A stretch of DNA of 64,000 nt, from the NCBI GenBank assembly GCA_011959805.1, contig BLMC01000002.1, positions 1 to 64,000 on the forward strand. The letters run 5' to 3'. The stretch comes from Lachnospiraceae bacterium (GTDB taxonomy: Bacteria; Bacillota; Clostridia; Lachnospirales; Lachnospiraceae). Position numbers and translations under genes: made by a program. The notes under the pieces were generated by a model that made no database searches, had not been told where the DNA came from, and worked only from the letters and a program-made list of their open reading frames with translations. Of this stretch, positions 62,229 through 64,000 are shown piece by piece. The stretch's first letter is position 1, and every line of letters starts with the position of its first letter.

Positions 62229-62678
62229 TTAAATCTCTTTACAGTTTCTCAACGCATCAATAGTATTAAAAAATACAATTTTTACTCCCCTCGCTTGAAG
62301 GGAAATTCCATCTGATACAGACTGTATTCTCGCTGACTCTTCCTCTCTGTCAGTAATTTGATCCCCATAAAAACAGCACACCATACCAAATTCATTTTTA
62401 TTTCCATTGTGTACCTGATAGTGTGTCTGCCCATGTCGGATTTCAAGAAGTGGCCCGAAATGTCTTCTGCATTTATTCAACACGCTCTGAATATAAGGAC
62501 TAAATCCTCCATATACGCATCGGCTAATCAAAACTAACTGGCGACAACCTCCAATCAATTTTCCAATATCTCTTTCTGTGGCTTCTATTCCTTCTCCAAT
62601 AACAATATCTTTCTCTTGAAGTTTCATTCCGAGTGCCTGCCATGACTTTTCTTGCAGGTCATGCACAATCACTTTCAT
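62229..62678 (-). CDS. Flavodoxin-like protein (putative)
   Basis: GGCRQLVLISRCVYGGFSPYIQSVLNKCRRHFGPLLEIRHGQTHY. Confidence 0.5.
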   Translation of the reverse strand: MKVIVHDLQEKSWQALGMKLQEKDIVIGEGIEATERDIGKLIGGCRQLVLISRCVYGGFSPYIQSVLNKCRRHFGPLLEIRHGQTHYQVHNGNKNEFGMVCCFYGDQITDREEESARIQSVSDGISLQARGVKIVFFNTIDALRNCKEI

Positions 62679-62820
62679 TCTGCAATTCCCTCTTACAAAA
62701 ATCTGTACTGTTATTTCTTTCCAGATCCTTATCCCTTCACCAAATCTTTATCATAATCTTATCATATATCCTCCAAATTAAAAAGACCTATTCCAAATAT
62801 AAATTTTTAGAATAAAAGTA

Positions 62821-62849
62821 TTGACATTTTTGTTGAAAACTAGTATAGT
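62821..62849 (+). promoter_or_regulatory. Promoter for tRNA-Val
   Basis: TTGACA (62821-62826), 17-nt spacer, TATAGT (62844-62849). Confidence 0.75.
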
Positions 62850-62879
62850 TAAAAAGTCAGTTGAAACAACTGTGTTATT

Positions 62880-62952
62880 GGGGTCTTAGCTCAGCTGGGA
62901 GAGCATCTGCCTTACAAGCAGAGGGTCACAGGTTCGAGCCCTGTAGGCCCCA
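62880..62952 (+). tRNA. tRNA-Val (anticodon TAC)
   Basis: GGGGTCTTAGCTCAGCTGGGAGAGCATCTGCCTTACAAGCAGAGGGTCACAGGTTCGAGCCCTGTAGGCCCCA. Confidence 0.95.
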
Positions 62953-62984
62953 TTTTTTTATGCACATGGACGCAAAAAGAACTA

Positions 62985-63066
62985 TGCAATTAAGTAGAGG
63001 AAAGACATTTCCCTACTTAATTGCGTATATGCGCCAAGTAGGGGAAGATTTATCTTCCCCTACTTG
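62985..63066. repeat. Two consecutive AGTAGGG-type palindromes
   Basis: AATTAAGTAGAGGAAA...TTTCCCTACTTAATT and CAAGTAGGGGAAGATTTATCTTCCCCTACTTG. Confidence 0.8.
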
Positions 63067-63073
63067 CTTTCTA

Positions 63074-64000
63074 TTATTCTACAACTTTTGGCAAAGATGC
63101 AATGCTCTTTGCAAGTTCCTCATCTGAAGGAATATAATCTGACATTTTACCATCATTAAATTTCTGGTATGCAACCATATCAAAGTATCCTGTTCCTGTA
63201 AGACCAAAGACAATATTTTTCTCCTCTCCAGTCTCTTTGCATTTCAAAGCCTCGTCAATCGCTACTTTGATTGCATGACTGCTTTCAGGCGCTGGCAGAA
63301 TCCCCTCTACTTTTGCAAAGGTCTGTGCAGCCTTAAACACTTCTGTCTGCTCCACGCTTCTTGCAGAGAGAATACCATCTTCATACAGTTGTGATACAAT
63401 CGAACTCATGCCATGATAGCGCAGTCCTCCGGCATGATTTGCAGATGGAATAAATCCACTTCCCAGTGTATACATCTTTGCCAATGGACAAATTTTTCCT
63501 GTGTCACAATAGTCATATGCATAGACTCCTCTTGTTAAACTAGGGCAAGAAGCCGGCTCCACTGCTATAATTTCATAATTGGCCTCACCGCGAAGCATGT
63601 CACCCACAAATGGAGAAATCAATCCGCCCAAGTTAGAACCGCCACCTGCACAGCCGATAATCATGTCCGCTTTAATTCCATATTTATCCAGCGCAGACTT
63701 TGTTTCTAATCCAATAATTGTCTGGTGCAAAAGAACTTGGGAAAGCACAGACCCGAGCACATAGCGATATCCTTCCTGTGTTGTAGCGGCCTCCACCGCC
63801 TCTGAAATCGCACAGCCAAGGCTTCCCGATGTCCCCGGAAATTGCTCGTTAATCTTACGGCCAACACTCGTCAGCATAGAAGGTGAAGGTGTCACTTTTG
63901 CCCCGTAGGTTCTCATAACCTCGCGCCGAAAAGGTTTTTGTTCATAGGATACTTTTACCATATATACCTGACAATCCAGTTCAAAATAAGAACATGCCAT
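63074..64000 (-). CDS. TrpB-like PLP-dependent enzyme, partial (5' end beyond window)
   Basis: GCAGGGSNLGGLISPFVGD, EPASCPSLTRGVYAYDY, GLRYHGMSSIVSQL; open at window edge. Confidence 0.85.
   Translation of the reverse strand: MACSYFELDCQVYMVKVSYEQKPFRREVMRTYGAKVTPSPSMLTSVGRKINEQFPGTSGSLGCAISEAVEAATTQEGYRYVLGSVLSQVLLHQTIIGLETKSALDKYGIKADMIIGCAGGGSNLGGLISPFVGDMLRGEANYEIIAVEPASCPSLTRGVYAYDYCDTGKICPLAKMYTLGSGFIPSANHAGGLRYHGMSSIVSQLYEDGILSARSVEQTEVFKAAQTFAKVEGILPAPESSHAIKVAIDEALKCKETGEEKNIVFGLTGTGYFDMVAYQKFNDGKMSDYIPSDEELAKSIASLPKVVE

Noticed and set aside
62861-63127. 88-aa ORF containing LSSAGRASALQAEGHRFEPCRPH
   Set aside because: Overlaps tRNA-Val and a palindromic repeat; tRNA-derived artefact.

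Overview
This is a low-GC Firmicutes chromosomal window, most consistent with Lachnospiraceae/Clostridia (inferred from SpoVA, Spo0A-like, RqcH, MATE and Agr-type genes). Core content: hybrid histidine kinase, HD-GYP-like protein and GH13 amylase; spoVAA-AB-AC; an ECF sigma/anti-sigma pair; two MATE pumps, an RsmF-like methyltransferase and argC; an ACT-hom-aspartokinase cluster; six clustered tRNAs plus tRNA-Ser, -Leu and -Val; a feoA-feoB fusion; rqcH, glgA and a Spo0A-C protein lacking a receiver domain. Accessory content: a decayed integrative/mobilizable element (about 25.5-32.7 kb) with a large serine recombinase and a relaxase truncated by an IS3-like insertion. Main discoveries: (1) a complete Agr-type quorum-sensing locus whose 53-aa AgrD-like precursor (9894-10055) is absent from the ORF track, with two Spo0A-box-like sites upstream; (2) a Ser/Thr kinase, a small membrane protein whose tail repeats T-x-L-L-E/D-E motifs, and a 1796-aa membrane-anchored Ig-like protein, forming a candidate signalling/surface module; (3) a three-copy dispersed intergenic element (about 170 bp) with conserved blocks and possible RNA structure; (4) further hairpin-rich intergenic elements and several frameshifted or decayed genes (MFS transporter, LacI fragment, IS orfB, XRE regulator). 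All assignments come from reading the sequence; no database search was run.
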